NCBI GenBank assembly: GCA_027627225.1
Contig: CM051029.1
Span: 23,703,851-23,767,850 of the forward strand
Source of the DNA: Congeria kusceri
Lineage: Eukaryota > Mollusca > Bivalvia > Myida > Dreissenidae
Direction of reading: 5' to 3'
Length of the DNA: 64,000 bases
The position numbers and the translations under genes were made by a program. The notes below the pieces were generated by a model, which saw only the letters and a list, made by a program, of their open reading frames with translations, had not been told where the DNA came from and ran no database searches. Positions 23,145-36,599 of this stretch are shown here, piece by piece. How positions within the stretch are numbered: the first letter of the stretch is position 1; every line of letters starts with the position of its first letter.

Positions 23145-23475
23145 CCCGGGCCCTGCTAGCTCAGTTGGTAGAGCGCTGGACTGGGGATCGTGAGTTCGAA
23201 CCCCAGCCAGGCCACATAACTTGTGTAGGGATTGGTCATGAAATTATTTCTACGGCCATTCTCCCCCCTACCTCTGATTCAAGTAGGGCAGTTGGGAGTT
23301 ACTGGCGTAAGTATGTGCACTAAGTACTGGTACATGTAATCCGCTACTTAGTACTGGTACATGTAATCCGCTTAGATCGGCTAAGCTTGCCCAGGAAAAG
23401 TGTGAGTACGTTAACTTACCGCCGTGATATGACTGAAATACTGTTAAAAACGGGCAAATAAATAAACAAACAAAC
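23145..23475 (+). mobile_element. tRNA-derived SINE, plus strand
   Basis: Head at about 23149-23217 looks like a tRNA, with A box TAGCTCAGTTGG and B box GAGTTCGAACC. It is followed by a body of about 230 bases containing a doubled segment (TACTGGTACATGTAATCCGC) and an AAATAAATAAACAAACAAAC tail. A second copy in reverse is at 34510-34779. The tRNA-unrelated body and tail mark a SINE and not a working tRNA gene. Confidence 0.88.
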
Positions 23476-23636
23476 TAATTCGCTCTAGTTTATGCTCATC
23501 TATTGCAACTTCAGCCTTTTATTCTTTTGAAAACGTGTTTTTTAACCTGATAACAGGTAAATTACAAATTAAGTACACTTGTCACAGTTTTTGTGAAGAA
23601 AAAAACACCCATAAAAACACAACAAAACAAGAAATG

Positions 23637-23667
23637 TTTTTCTCCTTGATTAATTCAAGGAGAAAAA
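23637..23667. repeat. Hairpin, 12-base arms
   Basis: TTTTCTCCTTGA and TCAAGGAGAAAA flank a TTAAT loop. It lies downstream of the decayed LINE and may mark its 3' end on the minus strand. Confidence 0.7.
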
Positions 23668-23889
23668 AAAGAACAGGTCTCTGAATAATTTCCATTTTTC
23701 CAAATGAGCTTGATATTTATTTGTCGATAATACAATTTCTGCTTCGACTCTTACGCTTTCCTTAATGTAGTGAATAAAATTATCAAACTTAGATATACAG
23801 CTACAATTTAGCATGATATATATACAATATTTCATGTGTATAATAGTAAAATGTATTATTTTTTCATGCATTGTGCTTTCTGTGTATCC

Positions 23890-26680
23890 AAGACAGTGCT
23901 AATGCAATTGATTTCATTTAGAAGTATTCCATAAGCTTGCCCCACAAAATTTGACTATTATAGCATCCCCCAAAAAGTGTTCTATATCTTTGTTATTACA
24001 TTTGCAAAAATCACATAGCCTGCTAGACTTTAATTTATATTTAGATAATAAATCATTTGTTGGGATAATTCGCATAAGTATTTTATACTGAAAATCTATT
24101 ATCTTGGTATCTATAAAGCACCTATACAGGATATTATATATACCTTTTCGTGATAGTACTTTTACATTATCTTCCAGTAATAACATCCACTTATTTTCCT
24201 TTTCATTGCGTATATGATCAATTTGTGTTTTATAAAGAATCCTGTTAGGGATTTTATTAGTGTTAATAGTATCTGTAAATTGTATAGGTGTATGATTTAC
24301 ATGTTTATCTTGTGATACTATTATTTTTATGTCACTAGGAATACTTCTAACAAGAGTGTAATATTTAAGAATATCTTTATCTTCTATTTGATATAAACAA
24401 TTAATTTGCTCAAATGTGTAAAAATCGTTTCTTTAATAGTCAAATGTGTGTTCTATGAATTTTATGTCTCTATTGTATCAGCCATCATAATATATGGTCT
24501 TATTATTATGTATTATTTTTGCATTGGTCCATATTATTATTTTGTGAGCAATTGTTTGCTCTTTGTGTGTTTTTTTTTTAAATTTGTTTTTAATATTTAT
24601 CCATGATGTTAAAACATTGTGCCCACAACAATTGTCTTTTGTAATATTTTTGATGTCGTGATTTCGTTAGTTTGATTGCAAATCAAAGGTATCACCAAAT
24701 GAAATTTCCATTTTCCTTTATTCGAATAATCCAAATATCTTTTCATCCAACTAGCTTTAAAGGAAAGCATTTATGTCCGTTAATTTTAGTACACCAACTT
24801 CATAGTATTGTATAAGTAATTTTCTTTTAATTTTATCTGGTTTACCTTCCCATAAAAAAATTAAGATTGCATTCTTTATCTGTGTTAACATATGGTCGGG
24901 TGGGTTTTGTAGTACTGAGAATGGGTAAATAAGTTTTGGCAATGCGAACGTTTTGATAACGGCTACTTTTCAAATCAGTGTTAGTTTTCGAAGTTGCCAT
25001 TGTTTAAACAGTTATACAAATCTCGAAGTTTTGGTGTCATGTTGCTTTCAAAGTTAGTTGAACTATTTATATGAAAGGTCATACCTAATGTTTCCGCTTG
25101 TTCGGAAGTCCAAATGAAGGATTTATTATTACAGTATATAGTTTCCGTTTTTGCTAGAGATCCTATTCGAAGTATATTTGACTTATTAGTATTTAGGTTT
25201 AATCCAGATATTTTCCAAAATATGTTATTGTATGTTTCAGCTCATTGAACCATTCTTCGTTTCCATCATTAAAAAGGTTGCGTCGTCGGCATAATAAGTT
25301 TGTTTGATTTCTTGGTCATTCCAATTATTGTTTCATTTTTTTATCACAAAGTTTGCGAATATGTCTAAGCAAATGATAAACAAAGATGAGGAGAGAGGAC
25401 AACCTTGGCTGACACCGTTCTTAACGTTAAATGGTTTAGATAACCATCCATTGTTTATAACCATGCTAATTATGTAAGTATAAAATAATTGGACCCATTT
25501 AATAAGTTCAGTCCCAAAGTTATGTTTTTTAATGATTTAAATATGAATTCGTGTATTAAGGTGTCAAATTCTCTTTCAATGTCAACAAAACATAGTAGTC
25601 CTGTGCGTTTATGTTTATTGATGTAATCTACAAAATTAAACGTACATTTTCGCCTTTTTATCTGTTTTTCATACAACCTATTTGATCATAAATAATAATT
25701 GTTGGGAGAACATTTGTATTCTGTTGTATATAGTTTTCGTAGCAATTTAAAAATCCACTTTAAGCAATGTGATAGGCCACCAGTTATCAATTGTTTCAAT
25801 TTTTTTTCCAGACTTTCGCATTAATGATATTATTCCTTGTCTTTGAAGTTGGGTAAGAGTGCCCTTTTGAAAAGAGTAATTTGATGAATTAATAAGATAT
25901 CTCTTAATGTCGTTCCAGAAAACTTTATTAAATTCAACACTTAGTCCATCTGAACCGGGGCTTTTGTTTTGCATTTCTTTGAGAGCTATTAAACACCCAT
26001 ATTCTGTTATTTTTCCTTGTTCATCTGTTAATTGTTTAATGTATACTCTAAAAAACATGTGTTTAATATTTGATCTAGTTTAATTATTTTTATTGTCAAT
26101 GATGGTATAAAACTGCCTTTCTGGTTGTAGAATTGTGTCTTTATTTTCGATAATTTTACCACCAACGTTTAGTTTCTTTATAATATTTGTTTAAGCTGTA
26201 GTTTTTTCCATGTTCGCAAAATAAGCAGAATTATTTTCATTATTTTCAACATGCTGTGGTCTAGCACATATAAGCATTTCTTGTATTTTAATATCATTAC
26301 TACCTTTTAATCACTATTTAATGTTAAGAATTTTTTCTAAACCAGTGAAAACTTATGTGTTGTCTGTGTTTGGACCATAAACATTAATCAATAATAGCGT
26401 ACTATTTTCGACGCTTATTTCATATGTAATTAACTTCCCAGGATATATTTCGTATGTAGTACTAAATTAAATATTACTCTTTGGAAGAATTAATATGGCT
26501 ACACCCACTTTGTTATATTTTGTTTCACTAAGAAGTATTTGCCTTTCCATTCTCGCCCCCCACTTGTTGGTCAATAATGGTGTGTTATGTGTTTTTGGTA
26601 GAAAATAAATTGTTGAGTTCATGTGTATTAAGAAGGTAAAAACTTGTTATCTTTTCCGTTTATCAGCAAGACCGCTATCA
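23890..26680 (-). mobile_element. Decayed LINE, ORF2 relic (same family as 44.5-49.6 kb)
   Basis: Fragments in three frames match the intact LINE in order along the minus strand. A zinc-knuckle CDFC...H lies near 24010. MPKLIYPFSVL...GKPDKIKR is at 24757-24942, the YADD catalytic box at 25282-25293, and CFVDIEREFDTL near 25600. KSPGSDGLSVEF is near 25930, and the endonuclease LINVYGP near 26380. Stops and frameshifts are frequent, so it is dead. It keeps YADD where the other copy has FADD. Confidence 0.87.
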
Positions 26681-27054
26681 TTAATTGTTGTTATTGTTGG
26701 ATACATAAAAATGTCAAAACAATGTTGCATAATATGTCAAGGAGATAAACTCGTTGTGTAACAAACAAAATAAAAGGCATATTCCCAAAAACAAAGTGCT
26801 TGGTCAGTAGTTACACAATCGAACAAATGCAAAATATGTAATGGTTATGTACATATATACATTATGTAAACTTTTTTTAAAACTTAGCTCTGAATTGTAT
26901 TAAATACATACATAGTGAAGTTAAACACAATTTATATATAAATATGATTAAGTAAAATACTATTTGCTAAGTTGTGGGTTGTATATGTTGTTGGTGTTGT
27001 TGTCCTGTAGATGCTAGCGCGCGTATTTATGTGCGTGCGTGCATTTATGTGTGA

Positions 27055-27056
<2 letters not shown>

Positions 27057-27112
<56 letters not shown>

Positions 27113-27176
27113 GTGCGTGTTTTGCGTGTGCGTACTTGAGTGCGCGTGTGTGTGTGTACGTGTCTGCGTGTGTGTG
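27057..27176. repeat. (GT)n microsatellite
   Basis: About 25 uninterrupted GT units, then GTGC/GTGT-rich degenerate sequence. It accounts for the His/Thr-rich minus-strand open frame here. Confidence 0.93.
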
Positions 27177-27714
27177 TTGGAGGTGAATGCGTTCGTATTG
27201 TTCGCATATGCATTTTAAAATAATATATATCTTGTAAATGTGTACTATTTATATACGTAAAGAAACATATGATTTCATGTCTAAAAAACCTATACAAATG
27301 TAAAGACATATACAAACATGATACCAATTTTATGCTAAAGCACAAAAGAAAAAAGAAGATAACATTGACAATATGAAGAGATAGTCGTTATATGTATTTG
27401 ATATAGTTACTATTTTGATATATAACGGAATAACTATGTGATAATATATTTTGTCACATATAATATGTTAACAGATATACAAACTCACTTTCTTAAATAG
27501 TATAGGTGTGTGTGTTATGTACATGCAATCGTGTTCATCCATGTCAGAAATTTTTTACAAAAATAATTAGTCATACGTACTAACATGATATGAGAGTGAT
27601 GATAATATGGACCATAACTACTATATTACTTTCGTCTAATATTTAAGTAGCATACAAAAAGTGAGACAAAATAATCTTACATCTTGACAATACAATGAAC
27701 TAATTTAGTGAGGT

Positions 27715-27860
27715 AATAAATCTTTATTACTGTTTCGATATTTCGGTAAATATATTGGACATACGCAATGGTATCAAAGTTAATATCAATCTTTATTACT
27801 GTTCCGGTGTCAGTAAATAAATTGGATATAAGCAATAGTATCAAAGTTAATATCATTCTG
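27715..27860. repeat. Imperfect tandem duplication of about 70 bases
   Basis: Two adjacent copies running from AATCTTTATTACTGTT to ATCAAAGTTAATATCA, diverged by several substitutions. Confidence 0.8.
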
Positions 27861-29148
27861 ATATATACTTACATGTGAGTTCACAAAAGAAACATTAACG
27901 TTTTACCATATGTGAATTTATATAATATGATTTTACACGGATTTTGTATTTAACATAAAATACAGATGCAAATATGTGACTACATAAAGTGAAAGCTTTA
28001 AAGATAAACTAAAATATTATTTTGCTTATAAACATATATCCTTATCTGAATTGTGCATGTTTGTCCGATCATTGGTTAATCTAATGAAGCCAAAACGAAA
28101 TCACTTTAGATTAACCATCGCACGTTCATGTTCAAGCGGTTACAAACAATTGAATATAGTTCTATATTCGAATGTGTAAGCAAATGTACAAAAATGATTT
28201 GTTTATTAAAAACAAAGCAATCATGTTATATTAAAAATGGTATATGTTTTAACATCTTATGAAAACAAAGAACTTTTTATCAATTGTAATGAAAAATGAT
28301 TGATAATAATAAATACGACTACACAAAATATGATTGATAATAATAAAGACGACTGCATAAATGCTGTCTACAGGCTCCACCTTGTGGTTGAACTGATTTC
28401 GAAATAAAAATGTATTAGGTAGACCGCCGCAGAAGGATACATATACGTGGTTTAAGAATTGGTATATATTATGTCCCAATAAAGTTGATATGTATAAGAC
28501 TACGTTTTACATTTATAATTATGTAACAATATCAACTAATTATGCTAAAGGTCGATTAATAATACGTATGTGAAAAGTTACTCACATATTTCACATATAT
28601 TCTTGCTAGTTACACAACTGTTTTTACTAAAAACAATCCACTGAAGGTATTTATTCATACACCAGTTTAATAATGTTATCAGATATTAGAACGGGCTTAT
28701 AATATACACGTGAATGTTTATAATCCTTTATTAAAATATGCTATTGTAATAACATAACTACAATGTATTACAAATTTACATTTCATCTCTCATCACTACT
28801 TCCCAGAAATGTATTATCTGAATGTGAGGTTATGTGAAATAAAGAAGCACATACAAACAACAGCAAAAATCAACCAAAACTCACACAATTTAAAAAATAA
28901 AATGAAATAAAGTGAATCACAATGAAGATGGGCAATTGAGCATAATGCTTGATTGTACAATTCTCAATTTTTCCAGCACACTAATCATGTAAAGTACCAG
29001 CCGGCAATCACACACACATTAAACCTTAAACATTACTATCATATTGTATATATTTATATTTTGAATTGAAAGTTTAATACAGCCTGGAAGCCTTATAGCG
29101 CCCTTTTCCCGTATTAATACCAGTTTTTAAATATTATATTGTACACGC

Positions 29149-29238
29149 ACTTCATTTATGTAAACGATCTAATGTACATATAATAGAAACATTACTTCAT
29201 TTATGTAAACGATCTAATGTACATATAATAGAAACATT
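29149..29238. repeat. Perfect 45-bp tandem duplication
   Basis: 29149-29193 and 29194-29238 are identical, starting ACTTCATTTATG and ending GAAACATT. Confidence 0.92.
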
Positions 29239-30321
29239 ATATAATTTATACAATATTAGGTACAGTTAATATCAATAAGAATTGCACGAGGAATTCGTGG
29301 CTTGTTGGAAGCATTTTTTGCAATCTCATTAAAATAATTCCTAAAATACTTTGCGCTTAAGGATCTGAGGGCGACCTATAGATGGATATCTTCTGGTGGC
29401 CTTTTAGCCAACCAATCAGAGCCTTGCTTTCACGGTCTTGAAAGGGAAAGTGAATCTATATTTAGCTTCAGAAAAGTATTGTTTTGGCTGGGATCCCAGC
29501 GTGCGGTTTTTGCACGTATCGAATTTTACGACGTTTAAAGACTATTGTCAGTATATGTTACTAATGTGCAAATAAATTCCTTCTTTGTTACATATGAACT
29601 ATTCAATGTTTGATCTCAATTTTTAACATGACCAAGCTACTTTCCAATATATTACCATAGATTGTTAGAAAGATAAAGTCATAACCTTTTGCAAAAAAGA
29701 GCATGTCAAAAAATTCTATACGTTGTTACTCAAAATATATACCTTGGAAAAAACACACCGGTTTTGACAGGCATGGAGACTGCCATTTTGCGCATGAATA
29801 CATGGGCCAAAAGTTGTAAAGCTGGCAACCAGTAGTGCAAAAAACAGGCTTTTTTATTGCTTTATATGTACCTTTAAAATGATACATATCATTTACATTA
29901 TATTTTACAAATTATATGCATCCTGTACTTAACCATATGTGATTATTATCTAACTGACATTGTAACCCTGAGGATGTGACTTCCGTTTTGGGGTCATTAG
30001 ACCTCTATTCATAAAAACACAAGTTACATGCTTTTCATGAAAAAATGTACTTCTAACAGTATTAATAATTGTCATTAACTGGACAATTCATTTTGAGGAT
30101 TTTCTATGAAACATGTTGTACAGTATCTGAAGTTTGAAATATATAATGCATTCAACAATTTACAAACCATTATAGTCCGACAACGTTTGCACTCATGCAT
30201 ATTCCGTTCGTTTCGGTAACCTTTTATCGGAAAAATGGATACAAGTGATCGCTTTTAACAGTTCAATATATTAACGGTGAGTTTAAATTAAATAAGCATA
30301 TAGTTGTCGACATAGAATTAA

Positions 30322-30392
30322 ATGGTCGAGCGGATAAAGCAGTAGCCTACGGATCGTGAGTTGGCGGGTCCGAATCTTTCATAGGTCTTACT
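30322..30392 (+). mobile_element. tRNA-like sequence, probable SINE head
   Basis: TGGTCGAGCGGA fits an A box and GGGTCCGAATC a degenerate B box at suitable spacing. The acceptor ends do not pair well, so it is a decayed SINE head and not a tRNA gene. Confidence 0.5.
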
Positions 30393-30639
30393 ATGAATTA
30401 CTTATTAATTATTGTGTTTTTATTTTAATACAATAATTAAAAGCACGCATTTTACGTTTTTCGTTTTATGGCCTTGTATTGTACAAATAAATTGAACAAT
30501 GATTGAAACATAAAAAATAACAGAAAAGGACGGGCTATCTTCCCGAAGATAAAACAATTTAAAGGCAAGTATGTTATCACATAGAGATGGACAGCAATTA
30601 CAGCTAAAACGATATTTTCCTTTTAATACCTTGAAAAAA

Positions 30640-30735
30640 ACGATTGAAATCCTGATTTGAATACCATAACCACTGAACAGTAAGCGAGCACTTTACCATT
30701 GGGCTGTAGTTCCAGCCGAAGAATGTATGCGAAGA
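30640..30735 (-). mobile_element. Degenerate tRNA-like sequence
   Basis: On the minus strand, TACAGCCCAATGGTAA resembles an A box and GGTATTCAAATC a B box. Weak match. Confidence 0.4.
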
Positions 30736-31639
30736 TATCGACTAAATATTATGTTATGTTTACCAGCTTTTACGTTACATACCTAAGTACAACGACGGAC
30801 ATTTAAGAATCACGGAAAAATGATTGCCAGGTCAATGTTGTCGGATTACAATACATACTTTCGCGTAGTTAAAAAAAGGTTGCTTTGTTTATAATTACCT
30901 ATGTTTTTTCAATGTGTTGAATCAATGCCTTTATTGAAATCTTGACACCAGTATTGCATTTTTTATACGTCCCTCGTAATTAAAACACTTCACTGATCAC
31001 TATGACAGGATCTCTCCATGCAAAAATCATGCATGTGCACTACATTTCTTTACGGACCACTAGGACACCAAATGTCTAAAACATGACTTACTTGATATAG
31101 CTGATTTCAAGCAAAACAATCATTTGTATTCAATAAACAACATATTATGTCTATTTGTTGTCGTTTTAGCGCGTTTATTCTTTTCGCATACTCATGATTT
31201 TCTCGTATAAAAGCAAATATATATATACAAATAGAAAATAGACACTGGACATTTTTTCCATGCGTATTTTTTATATGTTTTTAGATATTAATATAGATGA
31301 ATTTGGCAACAAAATTTAATTTATAAATTGAACTAATCACTAATTATAATGCCCTTAAAAATTGATCAATCATTAAAAAGTAAACGTTGGTGTTTAATCT
31401 TTGAAAACATAAACACAAGTATCGTGGTCGTCTTTGCAACTTTAATATCTATAATGTTTTGTTTGGATGACGTTAATGTTTTAATGTTGGTCAATTTGTA
31501 AGGACATTAAAAATATTGATTAGTTCAAAGTATATCCTAAATATTGGTACCAAATTCATCCATTTTTATATCTAACAACATATTAAAATACGCAATGAAA
31601 ACATGTCCAGTTTCTGTTTTCTATTAGTATATGTATCAA

Positions 31640-33000
31640 ACGTATACTGGTCGGCGAAAGAAAATTACCTCCGCTTTATACATTGCTAAATTGTCGTATT
31701 ATGTTGCTCCATTCGGATCCTACCCATTGCTGTACTCACTAAATTTCACTTGTGTTATTGTACCATTTGCAGCTTTTACGTACAGTTTTCCTTTCCACGA
31801 CCACGCTGTTTCATTTTGCTCTGAATCCAGTTTACGTTTTATTGTCATCAACAGTGTCTGGTTAAGCTTGGCGAGGTCGTCATTTAAAAATAACCGGCAC
31901 CCTTAAGACAATTTGTGTTCTTCATCACTTGATCTCGCTTGTGCCTGGACACAAATTTTATGATGACTGCTCTTGGTTTGTTAGTACTGCTATCTCCCCT
32001 GCCGAGCCGATGTGCTATATCAATGTATTCTGTGCGAAGGTCCAGGCCCTCGAATTTAGGAATTTAATTACTGTCTTGGTAGTTTCTTCTGCCGGTTCGC
32101 TTCTTGTGTTTTCGTGGTGCAGTTATCCGAATATTGTTCCTTCTTCCATATTGTTCAAGGTCCTTATATTTTCCTGAGTGTTTTTCCATGGCATTCTTTA
32201 TGCATGTGCTATCATATTGTTCATTTTTGTTTGCTTTCTTCCACTCTTTTTACAGGCCGTTTGTTTTCTTGCTCAGCTTTTCATTATCATGTTCTATTTC
32301 AAATAACTTGGATTCTAAAATCTCAATTCTCTTTTCAAAAGTTTTTATAATTTCTGCTTTTATCTGTGCCGTTATTTAAAGCTGAAGTCCATAGAATATA
32401 ATTCAATACATCTTAAAATGACATTAGTTCTAATGAACGTTAATTACGCTTTTCGACTCAAAACTGTTTCTTATTTACGAAAGGCATTTCATAATGTATA
32501 TGTTAAAACGCTTGGTACGAAAGACATATACACTAATGTTCGTGCTCATTTACTCCAAAGGCAACACCAGCCAGCGCATTGAGATATTTTTACGATAAAA
32601 CATTACCAAAATGTTATTATTTTACCAATTTCAATGCGGTTTTTATTTTAATTTTGATCGGTAAGATGTCCATTAGAAACGATTTCTGCAAAGTTTTATT
32701 TTTATTAACATATTTCCGGACTGCTGCTTTAAATGACTAGTTCCTTCATGGTGGTATCATTTTAAGTAATAAATGTTGTCAACTTGTCGTTCATCGATTT
32801 AATTTCGGCTTTCAGGTCTTTCTCTTGATCACTCTGGCTCACAGTACATTCTTCCGTAAGTTCAATTAACTTTTCTTCTGAGTTGGCCATTTTCCATTTT
32901 TCTTCTATTGCTTCACAACAACAATTTCACTGATAATTGAGTCCAACTCGCTTCCACTAGTGCTATTATATTTTCGTTTATCTGTTATTGTCGGATTTTA
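31640..33000 (-). mobile_element. LINE ORF1 relic
   Basis: Minus strand, two blocks. 33000-32765 encodes an N-terminal segment starting MANSEEKLIEL with heptad-like charge (coiled coil). 32380-31640 continues with EIEHDNEKLSKK, then DLEQYGRRNNIRI, the signature of the L1/Tx1-type ORF1 RNA-binding protein, then HRIGSAGEIA with many stops. About 370 bases of foreign sequence lie between them. It may be the 5' part of the LINE at 23.9-26.7 kb, split by later insertions; that link is inference. Confidence 0.78.
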
Positions 33001-33882
33001 TTTGATTTTATTTTACTTTGCTGCTAATGGGGGTTTGCATATTATTGTGTTACTTTTACCGCATATGTGTAAAAGTTCATTTTTAAGATGGGGGCGTCCA
33101 CCCGTTTAAAAAGTTTGACCTTGTGCACAATTAAAGTTACGTAGTGCTTGATTTTCCTATTTCTATTAAAAATAATGCTTTTGTTACCTCATATCAGTGT
33201 GACTGTAGGTTTTTTATGCACTTTTGTTCAATCAAATCCAGTTTATTCACACTTTTATTTACTTTTCTTCACACCGTTAAAAACACGTCCTACTTCCAAG
33301 GGGCGCTTCTGTACAATCTATTTGTATATACTTCTTGAATTTGTAAATTGCTTTATTGTATTCATTATATCATTAAAGATTTTAGTTATTTAATGAAAAC
33401 AAATAGGTTTCAAATGATGAATAATCCATTTCAATTTAACTGTACTCGTATTGCCTTAAACAGATTTAAATACACCGAACAGCAACAGTTTGTTCACTGA
33501 ACAATATGGGAAGCGTAACAGAAGGCTGGTTTCATGTATGACCTATTAATATTGAGGCACGTGTTTCGGATTTGCAATATAGAAATTTATGTAATTTTAT
33601 TTAAATATGTGGAAAAGTCCATTTTAAAATAAAATTATAAAACATAATAACTTAATGAATGTCGACTTAAACATAAAATAATTAATTTTATATAAACCTG
33701 TTCTTTAAGCTCGAAATAATCAAAGGGGTGTTGTTTGTAAATATAATGTAAATACCGAATGCAGACTGTCAACCTCTTGTTCAGAAGGCAGACAGAATAT
33801 GTCTGAACCATGCCGTCATTGACTTATTTACGCATGATTAACTTTGATTCTGGTTAAACAAATACATAAAAGATGTAGTTTG

Positions 33883-34470
33883 TTAAAGGGACCTGTTCAC
33901 AGATGGGCAAATTTCACAATGTTCAATATGCTTTTGTCATATATCCCAAAAAGAAAAATACTTTATATATAAACAAGCGCAATAAAACTACGGACAAATA
34001 CATATAAACGATATACAGTGTCTGTTAGTAAAAATCTTCACATGAAATGGATAAAATTATAAAGCGTTTGTAACGATTTTCATCGGTATTTTGGAAAACA
34101 AGTGTATCACTTACACAGAGTTCTTGCAGTTCACCACCATTTTGATCAATCAGGATGGCCGATTGGTTAGATCGACAGATTTTTTTTATCCCGACGGACA
34201 TGATTGGAGTCCTGCGAAGGAAATTGTTTAATTATTTATTTGTTTTCTTTATGTAATATTTGTTTTTAGTTAATCTAATCTTTAGTTTTTGCAGCTAAGA
34301 CATGAAATGTCATTCTTTAAAACTACGAAAATCTTTAACGCTGCAGTTTTCATTATAATGTTATATTTAAACTTTGAAAATTTTCTTTCAGAAACAATTG
34401 GATGGATTTGGAAAATGATTTCCCAGAAATGTTTCTTGTTTGACCATCTACCAAATTGCATTAAGTAATA
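33883..34470 (+). mobile_element. Fold-back/MITE relative, one terminus visible
   Basis: Starts TTAAAGGGACCTGTTCACAG, the terminal sequence of the element at 42015-42531, and shares TAAAGCGTTTGTAACG internally. A tRNA-like TGGCCGATTGGTTAG lies near 34157. The opposite terminus was not found. Confidence 0.65.
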
Positions 34471-34509
34471 TTTTATTCTTTGTTTTGTATTTTTGCCGTT
34501 TTTTTTTAC

Positions 34510-34779
34510 AGTAATTCAGTCATATCGCGGCGGTCAGTTAACCTACTCACACTTTTCCTGGGCAAGCTTAGTCGATCTAAGCGGGTTACCAGTACTAAGT
34601 GCACATACCTATGCCAGTAACTGACAACTGCCCTACTTGAATCAGAGGTAGGGGGAGAATGGCCGTATAAATAATTTCATGACCGATCCCCACACAAGTT
34701 ATGTGGCGGGGCTGGGGTTCCAACTCACGATCCCCGGATTGTCAGTCTAGCGCTCTACTAACTGAGCTAGCCGGGCCCG
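34510..34779 (-). mobile_element. tRNA-derived SINE, minus strand
   Basis: Reverse copy of the SINE at 23145-23475. The tRNA-like head is at about 34712-34779 and the CAAGTTATGTGG junction and CTACTTGAATCAGAGGTAG body are shared. Several substitutions, including in the B box. Confidence 0.87.
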
Positions 34780-35284
34780 TTGCCCTTAAAATATACCCGA
34801 ACAAAGTCACACTACACTGTACATATACCTATACTCAGATAATGCATTATTGAAAATAGTGGTGCAGATTTAATGACAAAACTACGCTAGGAAATGGAGT
34901 AAAGACAATAGCCACGCGGCGGTTAAGTGTTACTTAGCGAAGGCGTGGTGCGGCAGCCCTCATATCACATATACGGCAACTTAACACTTAAATTTGGCTT
35001 GTGGTTAACTGCAGCATTTAAGTTGTCCTAGTTGGATCTAGGAAATTTGCGGTTGGATGAAAGCACGAAAGGCTGGATCTAATATTTTTCTGAAATCTCG
35101 TGTATATGACAATTAATTATTACAATTTGTATCCCATTAAATGGCAAAAATTTACACATTTGCGTTAATAGTTTGTGAAATATTTCACAAAATATTAACA
35201 ACACTAGCTGCGGTAAGCATGAATGTGGGGGTATTTTGGCATTTTCCGGCGGATTTTTCAAAATCGCCCCGCCTCCGCGCGGTT

Positions 35285-35559
35285 CTCTTTATATACATGA
35301 CGATTCGTGCATTTGCTCCTTATTTACGTAGGATATACACACTGTTTCCGGGATCCGCTTAAGTAGAAGTGTTCCCAAATATCACAACTTTATACTAAAA
35401 TAGCGGTATGTTTCCTGCGTGAAGTGTATTGTTATGTCAGCTAAGCCCGAAATATCCAGAAAGGAAATAAAACGATATCTTACAACGCACACATTAAAAA
35501 AATGAGTGCTTCATTCGTTGCGAATGCTGAATCTGCAGCTGCTGCAGATGCTTTTGGTG
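35285..35559 (+). CDS. Candidate promoter and first coding exon
   Basis: A GC-rich patch (35225-35300) leads into TTTATATA at about 35288. The ATG at 35502 opens MSASFVANAESAAAADAFG and meets G|GTAATA, a plausible phase 1 donor, at 35559. Without splicing the frame ends after 33 codons. No downstream exon was identified, so this is a suggestion from composition and position only. Confidence 0.22.
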
Positions 35560-36599
35560 GTAATAAAGTTATGGTTGTTAAGTGGTTTTCGTTTGCCTTG
35601 TAGCCTCTGGATAATGTTTAGCTAGCATGTTTTAATAGCATCAGGCGATAATTAATCTTTTTTTTAAATATGGTCAGTGTTTAGTTCCTTGTTATTCGTT
35701 AAAAGTATATATTGTATATGCTAATTCTTAGTTGGTACATTAATAAAGAAAACATTGATTAATACGAACATTTATTTTAATCTACAACGTCTACAAGTAA
35801 TGCCGATACAGACATAAATAACATGTACTTGAAAATGTGCCATTATAGTTGCAATCCAAAGTTACATTTGAAAGAAAGAAACCTGTCCGCTGCACTTTAT
35901 GGGCTTTTTCCATAATTAGATTCGTACAAGGTTGCTACCGCCGCGTTATAACAATCTAATCGATATCCAACATCATAAAAGGTAATCGTTAACACCTGCC
36001 GTTTTGGCCTTCTATGTAGAATGCAGGTTTTGTGTTTTGTTTCGAGTATCACTGACTGATTTGTAAATGGCGCTGAAACACAAAACTGCTGTCGTCACAT
36101 GCGTTGCACATTGTCTGTATCAATGCACGTAAAAAGCTCAAGTGTATTCAGAGGTCTCTTATGTGTTATACTTTCTTCCTGGTTCAAAGCGCACTTATGT
36201 AGACGACAATCCTTAAGATAGAGATCTAGTTCTAGTTATGCGAGCGCTATTAACAGAATCTTGAACGGGAAAATATATTTAATCCAGTTTCGGTTTGACA
36301 TAAATGTTGAATCTTCTGTAGCACGCTAGTTTTGTTCAATACTGTATTGGCTATAAACATGTAGCATAATAGTTAACCACTTTTGGCTGTACGCAAATAT
36401 GGAACCTTCTTTACCACGCTAGTTTCTGTCAATTATGCTTTAACTAAATGTTTTATGCACCATTAATAATTGCACGCAATCGTCCAGACTTTTGGTCTCA
36501 CCAAAGGAAATCATAACCAAAAACATAAAACGCGCAAACACTACACGCAAAAAATAAAACTATTTATTCAACATATAAATAAAAGATAGTGTGTAAAAC

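Larger units (their letters stand above)
26690..31630. other. Gene-free AT-rich DNA between LINE relics
   Basis: No supported gene. Holds a GT microsatellite, two local tandem duplications and two degenerate tRNA-like stretches, listed separately. It separates ORF2 and ORF1 relics lying on the same strand. Confidence 0.5.

Noticed and set aside
23149..23217. tRNA gene on the plus strand
   Set aside because: A and B boxes are good, but a conserved non-tRNA body and AAACAAAC tail follow, and a second copy with the same body exists at 34.5 kb; it is a SINE head.
26932..27345. 137-codon minus-strand frame rich in His and Thr
   Set aside because: Produced by the GT microsatellite.
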